A stretch of 64,000 bases of DNA from Streptomyces sp. SirexAA-E (GTDB lineage Bacteria > Actinomycetota > Actinomycetes > Streptomycetales > Streptomycetaceae), in contig NC_015953.1 in the NCBI RefSeq assembly GCF_000177195.2, forward strand, positions 3,348,001 to 3,412,000. Direction: 5' to 3'. The position numbers were made by a program, and so were the translations under genes. Below are positions 45,136 through 53,737 of this stretch, one piece after another. The notes below the pieces were generated by a model. It did not search any database and had not been told where the DNA came from. It saw only the letters and a list, made by a program, of their open reading frames with translations. Every line of letters begins with the position of its first letter. The stretch's first letter is position 1.

Positions 45136-45720
45136 TCACAGGTGCGCGGCGACGGCCGGCAGCAGGTCCTGGAACGTCCGTCCGGCGGCGGGCTCACCGA
45201 TGGCCTTCAACTGCCAGCCACTGCCCGTGCGGTGGAGCTTGGCCATGATCTGGGCGGTGGCCGTGCCGCCGCCGCTGAGGGTGTAGCGCGCGAGTTCCTC
45301 GCCGGTGTTCTCGTCGACCAGCCGGCAGAACGCGTTCTTCACCTCGGCGAAGGTCTGCCCGGTGAAGGAGTTGACCGTGAAGACGATCTGGTCGACACGG
45401 TCGGGCACGCGGCTAAGGTCGACGAGGACGACCTCGTCGTCGCCACCGGCGCCGTCACCACCCGTGAGGTTGTCCCCCAGGTGCCGTACGGAACCGTCGT
45501 CGCTGGTCAGGTGCTGGAAGAAGACCACGTCGACCATCTGTCCGGCGGCGAACAGCAGGGCCGCCGCGTCCAGGTCGATCTCCTGGGCGCCCGCCAGCTT
45601 GGCGAAGAATCCCTTGCGCTGTGCGGCCTGCCAGCCGAGTCCCATCCGTACGGCGGTCAGCGTGCTGCCGTCGGACTTGCTCAGGCTGATCTGCTGGCCC
45701 TTGTTCAGGTTGACCGACAT
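45136..45720 (-). CDS. TerD-family protein
   Basis: This 194-residue protein starts MSVNLNKGQQISLSKSDG and has the Ca2+-binding TerD core (EIDLDAAALLF ... LTSDDGSVRHLGDNLTGG ... DDEVVLVDLSRVP). TerD proteins bind calcium and belong to tellurite/stress-resistance systems. Compared with the next TerD gene it has an insertion in the first strand (WQAAQRKGFFAKLAGAQ). No terZABC or integral-membrane TerC is nearby. The two TerD genes lie in tandem with 121 bp between them. Confidence 0.92.
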   Translation of the reverse strand: MSVNLNKGQQISLSKSDGSTLTAVRMGLGWQAAQRKGFFAKLAGAQEIDLDAAALLFAAGQMVDVVFFQHLTSDDGSVRHLGDNLTGGDGAGGDDEVVLVDLSRVPDRVDQIVFTVNSFTGQTFAEVKNAFCRLVDENTGEELARYTLSGGGTATAQIMAKLHRTGSGWQLKAIGEPAAGRTFQDLLPAVAAHL

Positions 45721-45841
45721 GCGTCGTCGTCTCGCTCTCTGTCGCTGGATGATGCGGGGGCGGACGGCGCACGGCGCGCCGGCCCCGCCCCGCGTGAGCT
45801 CCGCCCGCCCGGGTCCTGCCCGCCGGACAGCCCGTCGCCGG

Positions 45842-46417
45842 TCAGACGTTGACCCCGTAGTCGGAGGCGATGCCCGCCAGCCCGGAGGCGTATCCCTGGC
45901 CGACCGCGCGGAACTTCCACTCGGCGCCGTTGCGGTACAGCTCGCCGAAGACCATCGCGGTCTCGGTCGAGGCGTCCTCGGACAGGTCGTAGCGGGCGAT
46001 CTCGGTGCCGCCGGCCTGGTTCACCACCCGGATGAACGCGTTGCGCACCTGCCCGAAGCTCTGGCCGCGCTGCACGGCCTCGTGGATCGACACCGGGAAG
46101 ACGATCTTGTCCACATCGGCGGGCACGGTGGCCAGGTTCACCTTGATGGACTCGTCGTCGCCCTCGCCCTCACCGGTGAGGTTGTCACCGGTGTGCTCGA
46201 CGGAGCCGTCGGGGCTGGTGAGGTTGTTGTAGAAGACGAAGTGCTGATCGGAGACGACCTTGCCCGTCGCGTTCAGCAGCAGGGCGGAGGCGTCGAGGTC
46301 GAAGTCGGCGCCCGTGGTGCTGCGCGCGTCCCAGCCCAGGCCGATCACGACGGCGGACAGGCCCGGGGCCTCCTTGCTCAGCGAGACATTGCCGCCCTTG
46401 GACAGGGAAACACCCAT
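45842..46417 (-). CDS. TerD-family protein
   Basis: This 191-residue TerD/TerE protein starts [18 protein letters not shown]. The acidic calcium-site segments are complete: [33 protein letters not shown] and [10 protein letters not shown]. Length and motifs match the standard family. GGAGAGATGAACC precedes ATG 46417. The gene is divergent from the BlaI gene, and the BlaI operator lies 60 bp upstream, so it could be in the BlaI regulon. Confidence 0.93.
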   Translation of the reverse strand: MGVSLSKGGNVSLSKEAPGLSAVVIGLGWDARSTTGADFDLDASALLLNATGKVVSDQHFVFYNNLTSPDGSVEHTGDNLTGEGEGDDESIKVNLATVPADVDKIVFPVSIHEAVQRGQSFGQVRNAFIRVVNQAGGTEIARYDLSEDASTETAMVFGELYRNGAEWKFRAVGQGYASGLAGIASDYGVNV

Positions 46418-46476
46418 GGTTCATCTCTCCAGACACGCGGTCGGTTCGGGATCCGAGGTCCGGACCCCGGTTAAAA

Positions 46477-46492
46477 TCTACAACACTGTAGA
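46477..46492. promoter_or_regulatory. BlaI/MecI-type operator
   Basis: TCTACAACACTGTAGA has perfect 6-bp arms (TCTACA/TGTAGA) around four bases, as in operators of BlaI/MecI repressors (TACA-N-TGTA). It lies between the TerD gene (minus) and the BlaI gene (plus), about 100 bp before the latter. Confidence 0.65.
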
Positions 46493-46591
46493 AATAAACG
46501 GAGAGGCCGTGCACCGCGGGCATCGCGGCCCGGCCCCCCGCCCCGGCGCGGCAGTCGGCCCCGGGGGGCGGGAGCGGAAGGGGGAGAGCGC

Positions 46592-46975
46592 GTGACGGAG
46601 CCGGATCCGCACCGCCGGCGCAGGGCCCAGGGCGCGCTGGAGACCCAGGTGCTCGCGGCGCTGAACGACGCCCGGGGCCCGGTGACCGCGGGCTGGGTGC
46701 AGGAGCACCTGACCGCGGGCCTCGCGTACACGACGGTGATGACGGTGCTGGCCCGGCTGCTGGCGAAGAACGCCGTCACGCGCCGGCGGGAGGGCCGCTC
46801 GTTCGTCTGGGTGTCGGCCTCGGACGGGGCCGGGCTCGCCGCGCTCAAGATGCACCGGGTACTGGACGGCGAACAGGACCGCAGGGCGGTACTGGCACGC
46901 TTCATCACCGCGCTTCCGGCGGGCGACGAACAGGTGCTCCGCGAGCTGCTGGACCAGGCCGGCGACGAGGGCTGA
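46592..46975 (+). CDS. BlaI/MecI-family repressor
   Basis: This 127-residue winged-helix protein has the family pattern ALETQVLAALNDARGPVTAGWVQ, AYTTVMTVLARLLAKNAVTRRREGR, and a C-terminal dimerisation helix. These repressors are inactivated when a membrane metalloprotease of the BlaR type is triggered. A gene for such a protease follows after five bases. GTG 46592 follows GGGGGAGAGCGC. A matching operator is seen upstream. Confidence 0.92.
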   Translation: MTEPDPHRRRRAQGALETQVLAALNDARGPVTAGWVQEHLTAGLAYTTVMTVLARLLAKNAVTRRREGRSFVWVSASDGAGLAALKMHRVLDGEQDRRAVLARFITALPAGDEQVLRELLDQAGDEG

Positions 46976-46980
46976 GCCGC

Positions 46981-47913
46981 ATGGGCATCTTCGTCTTCCT
47001 CCCGCTGGTCCTCCCCCTGACCGCCTGGCCAGTGGCCCGCCTGGCCGAGCAGCGGCTCCACCCCCGCACGGCCACGGTGCTGCTGACCGGCGTCTCCTCC
47101 CTCATGGCGCTGTGCAGCACGGTGTGCCTGGTACTGCTGATGGTGGTGGGTACGGCCCAACTGCCCGGCAACCCGCTGCCGGACGGCTGGTCCGACCCCG
47201 AGGTGCGCGCGAGCGTCCCGCACCACGAGATCGCCGGGAAGGCGGCGATCCCCGCACTGGTCGCTGTCTTCACGGGCTGCCTGTGCACCCTGCTGCGACA
47301 CCACCGGGTGCGGCGGCGCGCCCATGAGGCCCTGGAGAGCCTGCCGCGCACCGAGGTGGCGGTGCTGCCCGATCCGCGGCCGTACGCCTACGCCCTGCCC
47401 CGGGGGCCGCGTGACCGCGTCGTGGTGTCCACGGCGATGCTCGCCTGCCTCGGCTCCCGGGAGCGCCGGGCGCTGTTCGCCCATGAGCGGGTCCACCTCG
47501 CCGCTCGCCACCACCGCCATCTGCTGCTGGTCCGGCTGGCCGCCGACGCGAATCCGTTCCTGCGCCCGCTGCGGACGGCCGTGGCCTGCACGACGGAGCG
47601 CTGGGCGGACGAGGAGGCGGCCCGGGCCGTCGGCAGCCGCAGGACCGTCGCCCGGGCGATCGGCCAGGCCGCGCTCGCCTCGCGCGGCGCTCCGGTGCCG
47701 GCGCTCGCGGCCTTCGCCGCCCCGGGACCGCTCCCCCGCAGGGTCGCGGCGCTGCTCGGCCCGGAGCCCGCCGTGCGCACCTGGCCGCCCCTCTTCACCG
47801 CGGTGGGCCTGGCCCTGTGGACCGCCGCGACCGGGGCCCTGCTGTCGGCGATGTTCTCGGCCAACTCGGCGGTCACCCTGCTGCTGCTCCTGCACGCGGC
47901 CACCCCCTGGTGA
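46981..47913 (+). CDS. M56-family (BlaR1/MecR1-like) membrane metalloprotease
   Basis: This 310-residue protein has helices near residues 3-20, 34-56 and 89-105, then a zinc-protease core with HERVH (HExxH) near residue 168, and two helices near the C-terminus. There is no extracellular penicillin-binding sensor domain, so the signal it senses is not beta-lactam binding in the usual manner. Together with the BlaI gene it forms a two-gene sensing module. The first stop falls inside a 29-bp duplication. Confidence 0.9.
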   Translation: MGIFVFLPLVLPLTAWPVARLAEQRLHPRTATVLLTGVSSLMALCSTVCLVLLMVVGTAQLPGNPLPDGWSDPEVRASVPHHEIAGKAAIPALVAVFTGCLCTLLRHHRVRRRAHEALESLPRTEVAVLPDPRPYAYALPRGPRDRVVVSTAMLACLGSRERRALFAHERVHLAARHHRHLLLVRLAADANPFLRPLRTAVACTTERWADEEAARAVGSRRTVARAIGQAALASRGAPVPALAAFAAPGPLPRRVAALLGPEPAVRTWPPLFTAVGLALWTAATGALLSAMFSANSAVTLLLLLHAATPW

Positions 47914-47947
47914 CTGCCGCTCCTGCACGCGGCCACCTCCTGGTGAC
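47886..47947. repeat. 29-bp near-perfect duplication at M56 gene end
   Basis: Bases 47886-47914 and 47919-47947 differ at one position. The offset of 33 bp is a multiple of three, so the second copy repeats the last codons and stop in frame after the real stop. It probably arose by slippage. Confidence 0.85.
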
Positions 47948-47950
47948 GCG

Positions 47951-47988
47951 TACGGCCCCTCCCCGGCTCGTGCCGGGGAGGGGCCGTA
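47951..47988. terminator. Terminator between M56 and FMN-reductase genes
   Basis: Bases 47951-47967 pair perfectly with 47972-47988 around a TCGT loop. It lies between converging genes and should act in both directions. Confidence 0.8.
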
Positions 47989-48042
47989 GGCGTCACGACG
48001 GTGGCGCGGCATCCTCGGCGGGCCGCCGTCGCTCCAGGTGGC

Positions 48043-48600
48043 TCAGGCAGCGGTCGGAGCGGCCTCGGCGACCTGGCGGAGCACCTCGGTCAGCGAGGTG
48101 ACGACCTCGGCGTCGTCGGCCGGGTGGGTCTCGGCGAAGCGGGTCACGGAGCCGGGGATGGACAGCTTCACGTCGGCCAGCACCGCGCCACCGGCGACCC
48201 CGGCGGCCTTGCGGGCGTCGTCCTGGGCCCAGACGCCGCCGTACTGGCCGAAGGCCGTGCCGACGACGGCGACCGGCTTGCCGGTGAGGGCGCCGGCGCC
48301 GTAGGGGCGGGACAGCCAGTCGATGGCGTTCTTCAGGACGGCCGGCATGGTGCCGTTGTACTCCGGCGAGAACAGCACGAAGGCGTCGGCCTGGGCCGCC
48401 GTCTCGCGCAGCCGGACGGCGGCGGCGGGGACGTTGCCCTCGACGTCGAGGTCCTCGTTGTAGAAGGGCAGCTCGGCCAGGCCCTCGGCGATGTCGACGG
48501 TGGAGCCCTCGGGCGCGTGCTTGGCGGCCGCCTCGGCGAGCTGGCGGTTGTGCGAGCCGGCGCGGAGGCTGCCGACGAGGGCGAGGATGCGTACAGGCAT
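48043..48600 (-). CDS. NADPH-dependent FMN reductase-like flavoprotein
   Basis: This 185-residue flavodoxin-fold protein has the phosphate-binding loop GSLRAGSHNRQLAE and SPEYNGTMPAVLKNAIDW, the hallmarks of the NAD(P)H:FMN/quinone reductase family (YieF/ChrR-like). It reduces quinones, flavins or chromate with NADPH in the cytosol. It is divergent from the TetR gene across a region with two inverted copies of a TetR-type operator, so that regulator probably controls it. Confidence 0.92.
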   Translation of the reverse strand: MPVRILALVGSLRAGSHNRQLAEAAAKHAPEGSTVDIAEGLAELPFYNEDLDVEGNVPAAAVRLRETAAQADAFVLFSPEYNGTMPAVLKNAIDWLSRPYGAGALTGKPVAVVGTAFGQYGGVWAQDDARKAAGVAGGAVLADVKLSIPGSVTRFAETHPADDAEVVTSLTEVLRQVAEAAPTAA

Positions 48601-48637
48601 GGGGGAACTCCTGGGTGAGGGAGGGCGTCGAGCAAGC

Positions 48638-48684
48638 GGACCGGAGTCCGTTTAACTTTCTACCACCTAAACGGACCACGGTCC
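48638..48684. promoter_or_regulatory. Paired TetR-type operators
   Basis: GGACCGGAGTCC at 48638-48649 and GGACCACGGTCC at 48673-48684 are both dyads of the form GGAC-N4-GTCC. Both are flanked on their inner side by the same GTTTA, in inverted orientation, giving two face-to-face copies of one 17-bp element. They lie between the reductase and TetR genes. Confidence 0.6.
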
Positions 48685-48715
48685 ACTTCCGCTGTTCAGG
48701 CGCTACCCTGGAGCC

Positions 48716-49372
48716 ATGACCGGCCCCTGTGACCCTTCGTCCTCCCGGCCGCCCGAATCCGGCGACGCACGCGCCACCCTTCCGCTCGTGACCCTCGACG
48801 AGCCGGAGCGGCTGCGGGCGGACGCGGCCCGGAACCGCACGCTCCTGCTGGAGGCCGCCTCCCGCCTGATGGCCGGCTGCGGCGCCACGAATCTGACCAT
48901 GGAGTCGGTCGCGGCCGCCGCGGGCGTGGGCAAGGGCACCGTCTTCAGGCGCTTCGGCGACCGGACCGGCCTCCTCATCGCGCTCATGGACCACCGGGAG
49001 GGGCTGCTCCAGGCGGCCTTCCTCTCCGGGCCTCCGCCGATGGGCCCCGGCGCTCCCGCCGTGGAGAGGCTGCACGCCTTCGGCCCCGCCGTCATACGTC
49101 ACGAGCGCGAGCACCACGAGCTGATCCTCGCCTCCCGGGCCGACCCCTTGCGCACCTACGCCGTGCCCGCGACCCGCCTGCGGGTCAGCCACGTCGCCAT
49201 GCTGCTGCGCCAGGCCCATGTGGCAGGCCATCCGGAACTGCTCGCGCACACCCTGCTCGGTTCGATCGACGCCGCCCTCGTACGCCATCTGACGACGGAC
49301 CGCGGCATGTCGATCGAGCAGCTGGACCAGGGCTGGCACGACCTCGTCAGCCGGCTCGGCGCGCGGCCGTAG
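48716..49372 (+). CDS. TetR-family repressor
   Basis: This 218-residue protein has a TetR helix-turn-helix (TMESVAAAAGVGKGTVFRRFGDRTGLL) at about residues 61-87 after an N-terminal tail of 35 residues, and a ligand-binding C-terminal domain. It is divergent from the FMN-reductase gene and probably represses it and itself through the operators between them. The inducer is unknown. A ribosome site is not obvious before ATG 48716. Confidence 0.9.
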   Translation: MTGPCDPSSSRPPESGDARATLPLVTLDEPERLRADAARNRTLLLEAASRLMAGCGATNLTMESVAAAAGVGKGTVFRRFGDRTGLLIALMDHREGLLQAAFLSGPPPMGPGAPAVERLHAFGPAVIRHEREHHELILASRADPLRTYAVPATRLRVSHVAMLLRQAHVAGHPELLAHTLLGSIDAALVRHLTTDRGMSIEQLDQGWHDLVSRLGARP

Positions 49373-49501
49373 GACACCGGGCTTCCCGTGGCGTGACGGG
49401 AGCGCGCGGGGCCGTCGCACCCGACCGGAACGGGCACAGGATGTCGGGTGCGGCCTGACGGTCGCTCCGCACCATGGACGGGGAAAGAGAAGGAGATCCG
49501 G

Positions 49502-50368
49502 GTGCTGGAGCGGCTCCACGAAGCCATGGAGTACATCGAGGACCACCTCGACGAGCACGTCGAGGCGGCCGAAGCGGCGCGTATCGCGCTGACCTCGGAG
49601 TACCACTTCCGGCGGCTGTTCTCCGCGCTGGCGGGCCTGCCGCTGTCGGAGTACGTCCGGCGCAGACGGCTGACGATCGCGGGCGCGGAGGTGCTGGCGG
49701 GGAAGCGGCCGCTGCTGGAGATCGCGGTGCGCCACGGCTACGGCTCCGGGGAGGCGTTCGCCCGCGCGTTCCGCGCGATGCACGGCGTCGGCCCCGGCGA
49801 GGCCAGACGGACGGGCGCGAGCCTGCGCTCCCAGCCACGGATGTCCTTCCGCGTCGTCGTCGAAGGGACCAGCAGCATGCGGTACAGGGTCGTGGAGAAG
49901 GGGGAGTTCCGGGTTGCCGGGAAGAAGGCACGCGTCCCCCTGGTGCACGAGGGGCCGAACACCGCGATCGCCGACTTCGTGCGGAGCATCGGCCAGGACG
50001 TGCTGCGGCGCGTCGAGGGCATGTCGGACCAGGAGCCGGAAGGGATCGTCGCGGTGAGCGACGACCTGGACGCCTCGCGCGCCGAGGGGACCGAACTCGA
50101 CTACTACCACGGGGTGGTGACCGGGGACGAGGTCCCCGAGGACCTGGACTCGCTCACCGTGCCGGCCGGGACCTGGGCCGTCTTCGAGAGCTCCGGGCCC
50201 TTCCCTCGGACACTCCAGTACCTGTGGCGGGACGTCTTCACCCAGTGGTTCCCGTCCAATCCCTACCGGAGCCGGCCCGGGCCGGAGATCCTGCGCACCC
50301 GGCTGTCGCAGGACGCCTCGCACGCGGACACGGAGCTGTGGATCCCCGTGGAGCGTACGGAGGTGTGA
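49502..50368 (+). CDS. AraC-type regulator with GyrI-like effector domain
   Basis: This protein of about 288 residues has two AraC helix-turn-helix motifs in the first 100 residues (HVEAAEAARIALTSEYHFRRLF and LLEIAVRHGYGSGEAFARAF). A GyrI-like/SRPBCC-type ligand domain follows (about 120-288, with WAVFESSGPFPRTLQYLW). This is the SoxS/Rob-like architecture reversed from BmrR and is typically an effector-sensing activator of drug or stress genes. GTG 49502 follows AAGGAG at six bases. Confidence 0.9.
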   Translation: MLERLHEAMEYIEDHLDEHVEAAEAARIALTSEYHFRRLFSALAGLPLSEYVRRRRLTIAGAEVLAGKRPLLEIAVRHGYGSGEAFARAFRAMHGVGPGEARRTGASLRSQPRMSFRVVVEGTSSMRYRVVEKGEFRVAGKKARVPLVHEGPNTAIADFVRSIGQDVLRRVEGMSDQEPEGIVAVSDDLDASRAEGTELDYYHGVVTGDEVPEDLDSLTVPAGTWAVFESSGPFPRTLQYLWRDVFTQWFPSNPYRSRPGPEILRTRLSQDASHADTELWIPVERTEV

Positions 50369-50503
50369 GCCGTCCGGCGTGCGTGGCGGACCCGCGCACG
50401 CCGGCCCGGCGGGAACCCTCACGATCGGCCCACCGGCACGACAGCGGCTGGTTACGATATGCCTCGGTCATCCGACATACCGATGGAAAGGGATCCCGCA
50501 CCC

Positions 50504-52420
50504 ATGCCGGCCGAAACATTCGAGTTCCAGGTGGAAGCACGTCAGCTCCTGCAGATGATGATCCACTCGATTTATTCGAACAAGGATGTCTTCCTGCGCG
50601 AGCTCATCTCCAATTCCTCTGACGCGCTGGACAAGCTGCGGCTGGAAACTCTTCGCGACGACACCCTCCAGGCGGACACGTCCGACCTGCACATCTCCAT
50701 CGAGGCCGACAAGGAGAAGCGCACACTGACCGTGCGCGACAACGGCATCGGAATGTCGCACGACGAGGTCGTGCAGCTGATCGGGACCATCGCGAATTCC
50801 GGAACGGCGAAATTCCTGCGGGAATTGAAGGAAGCAAAGGACGCCGCTGCTTCCGAGGAACTCATCGGGCAGTTCGGCGTCGGTTTCTACGCCAGTTTCA
50901 TGGTGGCCGACGAGGTCACGCTGGTGACCCGGCGCGCGGGCGAGAGCCAGGGCACGCGCTGGAACTCCGACGGCGAGGGCACCTACACCGTCGAGTCCGT
51001 CGACGACGCCCCCCAGGGCACGTCCGTCACCCTGCGGCTCAAGCCCGAGGACACCGAGGACCAGCTCTTCGACTACACGTCGCCCTGGAAGCTCAGGGAG
51101 ATCGTCAAGCGGTACTCCGACTTCATCACCTGGCCGATCCGCATGGCCGCCGCGGCGCCCGGCGAGGACGGCGCCGAACCGGCGGTCGAGACGGTCAACT
51201 CGATGAAGGCGCTGTGGGCGCGGTCCAAGGACTCGGTGACCGCCGAGGAGTACAGCGAGCTGTACAAGCACATCAGCCATGACTGGACCGACCCGCTCGA
51301 AACCATCCGCATGCAGGCGGAGGGGACCTTCGAATACCAGGCTCTGCTCTTCCTGCCGTCGCACGCCCCGCAGGACCTCTTCATGCAGGGGCACAAGCGC
51401 GGGGTGCAGCTCTACGTCAAGCGTGTCTTCATCATGGACGACTGCGAAGCGCTCATGCCGACGTATCTGCGGTTCGTGAAGGGTGTCGTCGACGCCCAGG
51501 ACCTGTCGCTCAACGTGTCCCGGGAGATCCTCCAGCAGGACCGCCAGATCGAGATGATGCGGCGCCGCCTGGTCAAGAAGGTGCTGTCGACGGTCAAGGA
51601 GATGATGTCCGCCTCCCCGGAGAACTACCGGACCTTCTGGAAGGAATTCGGCCGGGTCCTGAAGGAAGGCCTCCTCCAGGACTTCGAGAACCGTGACGCA
51701 CTTCTGGAGGTCTCCTCGTTCGCCTCCACCCAGGACGAGGAGGGGCTGACCACCCTGCGCTCCTACGTGGACCGCATGAAGGAGGGCCAGGACCAGATCT
51801 ACTTCATGACGGGCGAGTCCCGCGCCGCCATGGAGAGTTCGCCCCACATGGAGGCGTTCCGGGCCAAGGGCCTGGAGGTCCTGCTGCTGACCGACCCGGT
51901 GGACGAGGTCTGGGTCCAGTCCGTGCCGGAGTTCGACGGCAAGCAGTTGCAGTCCATCGCCAAGGGCGAGGTCGACCTGGACAGCGACGAGGAGAAGGAG
52001 AAGGCCGAGGCGGAGCGTGAGCAGCGGCAGCAGGAGTACGCCGGTCTGCTGGCCTGGATGACCGAGCAGCTGGGCGACAGCCTGAAGGAGGTACGCCTCT
52101 CCTCACGCCTCACCGTGTCGCCGGCCTGCATCGTCTCCGACACCCACGACGTCACCCCGGCCCTGGAGAACATGTACCGCGCCATGGGCGAGGAGGTGCC
52201 GCACATCAAGCGCATCCTCGAACTCAATCCCTCGCACGCGCTGATCAGTTCGCTCCGGAAGGCGCACGCGGCGCTCGGCTCGGAGCCGGACGCCGGCACG
52301 GAGCTGGCCGAGACCGCCGAGCTCGTCCACGGGCTGGCTCTCCTCTCCGACGGCGGCGAGCTGAGCGACCCCGCCCGCTTCAGCAGGCTGATGGCCGACC
52401 GACTGGAGCGCACGCTGTAA
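50504..52420 (+). CDS. htpG: Chaperone HtpG (Hsp90)
   Basis: This 638-residue Hsp90 has the N-terminal GHKL ATPase with ELISNSSDALDKLR, VRDNGIGM and GQFGVGFYASFM, the middle domain, and a C-terminal dimerisation part. Residues near 505-522 are a charged segment (SDEEKEKAEAEREQRQQE). Length compares well with E. coli HtpG (624). The first in-frame start is ATG 50459. ATG 50504 matches the usual N-terminus (ETFEFQVEARQLLQMM). A terminator follows. Confidence 0.97.
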   Translation: MPAETFEFQVEARQLLQMMIHSIYSNKDVFLRELISNSSDALDKLRLETLRDDTLQADTSDLHISIEADKEKRTLTVRDNGIGMSHDEVVQLIGTIANSGTAKFLRELKEAKDAAASEELIGQFGVGFYASFMVADEVTLVTRRAGESQGTRWNSDGEGTYTVESVDDAPQGTSVTLRLKPEDTEDQLFDYTSPWKLREIVKRYSDFITWPIRMAAAAPGEDGAEPAVETVNSMKALWARSKDSVTAEEYSELYKHISHDWTDPLETIRMQAEGTFEYQALLFLPSHAPQDLFMQGHKRGVQLYVKRVFIMDDCEALMPTYLRFVKGVVDAQDLSLNVSREILQQDRQIEMMRRRLVKKVLSTVKEMMSASPENYRTFWKEFGRVLKEGLLQDFENRDALLEVSSFASTQDEEGLTTLRSYVDRMKEGQDQIYFMTGESRAAMESSPHMEAFRAKGLEVLLLTDPVDEVWVQSVPEFDGKQLQSIAKGEVDLDSDEEKEKAEAEREQRQQEYAGLLAWMTEQLGDSLKEVRLSSRLTVSPACIVSDTHDVTPALENMYRAMGEEVPHIKRILELNPSHALISSLRKAHAALGSEPDAGTELAETAELVHGLALLSDGGELSDPARFSRLMADRLERTL

Positions 52421-52814
52421 CGGCACACCCTTCTCCCGGACCCGCGGCCGCCAGGAATCCCTGGCGGCCGCGGTCGTGTCCGGGGGCGCCCCCTCGTGGG
52501 CGGCGACCACGCGCGGCGACCGGGGACGTGAGAGCGGGGCAGGCCGGATCGGCCGGGCCGCGAGCGGCGGCGGCGCCGGGGCCCGAGGGTGACACAGAGG
52601 AGTCGGAAGGGCGACGCTTCGGACCCTCAACTTCACTCGTTCGAGGGCCGGTTGGGGGTTTATCTACGCGCGGAGCGCTCTCGCCCGAACGAGCATTCGG
52701 GCATATCAGACGACTTCTTTCCTGCCCATTACCGACGGGTACCGGGAGCTGCTACAAACGTGCTCGCCCCACGAACTCCCCACCCGTCCCCCACATCTCG
52801 AAGGGCTGACTGCC
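52421..52814. other. Intergenic region between htpG and SGNH esterase
   Basis: This 394-bp gap contains the htpG terminator at its start and a small 7-bp hairpin around 52686-52705. The esterase promoter must lie in the AT-richer second half. No gene is supported here. Confidence 0.6.
52442..52473 (+). terminator. Terminator after htpG
   Basis: Bases 52442-52455 are the exact reverse complement of 52460-52473 around an AATC loop. It lies 22 bp past the htpG stop. Confidence 0.75.
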
Positions 52815-53609
52815 GTGTCAGTACGTACCTTCTGGGCCTCCGTCTCCACCCTCGCGATCGGCGCCGTGGCCGTGCTCGGCCTGGCACAGCCGGCCTCCGC
52901 CGCAGGCGCCAACTACGTCGCTCTCGGTGACTCCTACTCCTCCGGAGTGGGCGCCGGGAGTTACACCTCCGAAAGCGGTGACTGCCAGCGCAGCACCAAG
53001 TCGTACCCCTACCTGTGGGCGGCCGCGAACGCGCCGTCGTCCTTCACGTCCGTCGCGTGCTCCGGTGCGACGACGTCCAGCGTGTCCAGCGGCCAACTGG
53101 GTGCGCTGTCGTCGTCGACCACGCTCGTCAGCGTCACCGCGGGAGGCAACGACGTCGGCTTCGCGGACGTCATGCAGACCTGTGTGCTGCAGAGCGAGGC
53201 CACCTGCGTCGCCCGCGTCAACACCGCTGTCTCGCAGGCGCAGAACACGCTTCCGGCGAGGCTCGACTCGCTGTACAGCGGCATCCACACGCGCTCCCCG
53301 CAGGCCCACGTGGTGGTGCTGGGTTACCCGCGCTTCTACAAGCTCTCGGGCAGCTGCATCGCCGGGCTCACCGAGAACGAACGCAGCGCGATCAACAACG
53401 CCTCGGAGATCCTGAACGGGGTGATCGCCAAGCGGGCGGCCAACGCGGGGTTCACCTTCTCCAGCGTGGTGGACGAGTTCACCGGGCACGAGCTCTGCTC
53501 GGGCGACCCGTGGCTCCACAGCGTGACGCTCCCGATCACCAACTCCTACCACCCGAAGGCCATCGGGCAGTCGAACGGATACCTGCCCGCCTTCCGTTCG
53601 GTGGCGTAG
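52815..53609 (+). CDS. Secreted SGNH-family esterase/lipase
   Basis: This 264-residue protein has a signal peptide (hydrophobic 12-24, cleavage after QPASA near residue 29). The SGNH blocks are clear: GDSYSSG with Ser40, TAGGNDVGF, and a C-terminal SYHPKAIGQ with the catalytic His. Six cysteines outside the signal could form three disulfides as in Streptomyces extracellular lipases of this family. It would be secreted by Sec and cleave ester bonds. GTG 52815 lacks a strong ribosome site. Confidence 0.92.
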   Translation: MSVRTFWASVSTLAIGAVAVLGLAQPASAAGANYVALGDSYSSGVGAGSYTSESGDCQRSTKSYPYLWAAANAPSSFTSVACSGATTSSVSSGQLGALSSSTTLVSVTAGGNDVGFADVMQTCVLQSEATCVARVNTAVSQAQNTLPARLDSLYSGIHTRSPQAHVVVLGYPRFYKLSGSCIAGLTENERSAINNASEILNGVIAKRAANAGFTFSSVVDEFTGHELCSGDPWLHSVTLPITNSYHPKAIGQSNGYLPAFRSVA

Positions 53610-53640
53610 GGCACGACGTCCCGCCGCTCACGCGTGCCTC

Positions 53641-53669
53641 GGCGCCACCCGGATGATCCGGGTGGCGCC
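53641..53669. terminator. Terminator between esterase and methyltransferase genes
   Basis: Bases 53641-53653 pair perfectly with 53657-53669 around TGA. It lies between two converging genes. Confidence 0.75.
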
Positions 53670-53737
53670 CCGCGCTTCCTCCACGGGCGGCCGGGCCACG
53701 GCTGAGCCGGCGGATGGAGTGGTGGCCTGGCGGCCCG

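Noticed and set aside
47993..50422. 809-codon minus-strand frame across reductase, TetR and AraC genes
   Set aside because: It overlaps three well-supported genes and shows only high-GC artefact composition.
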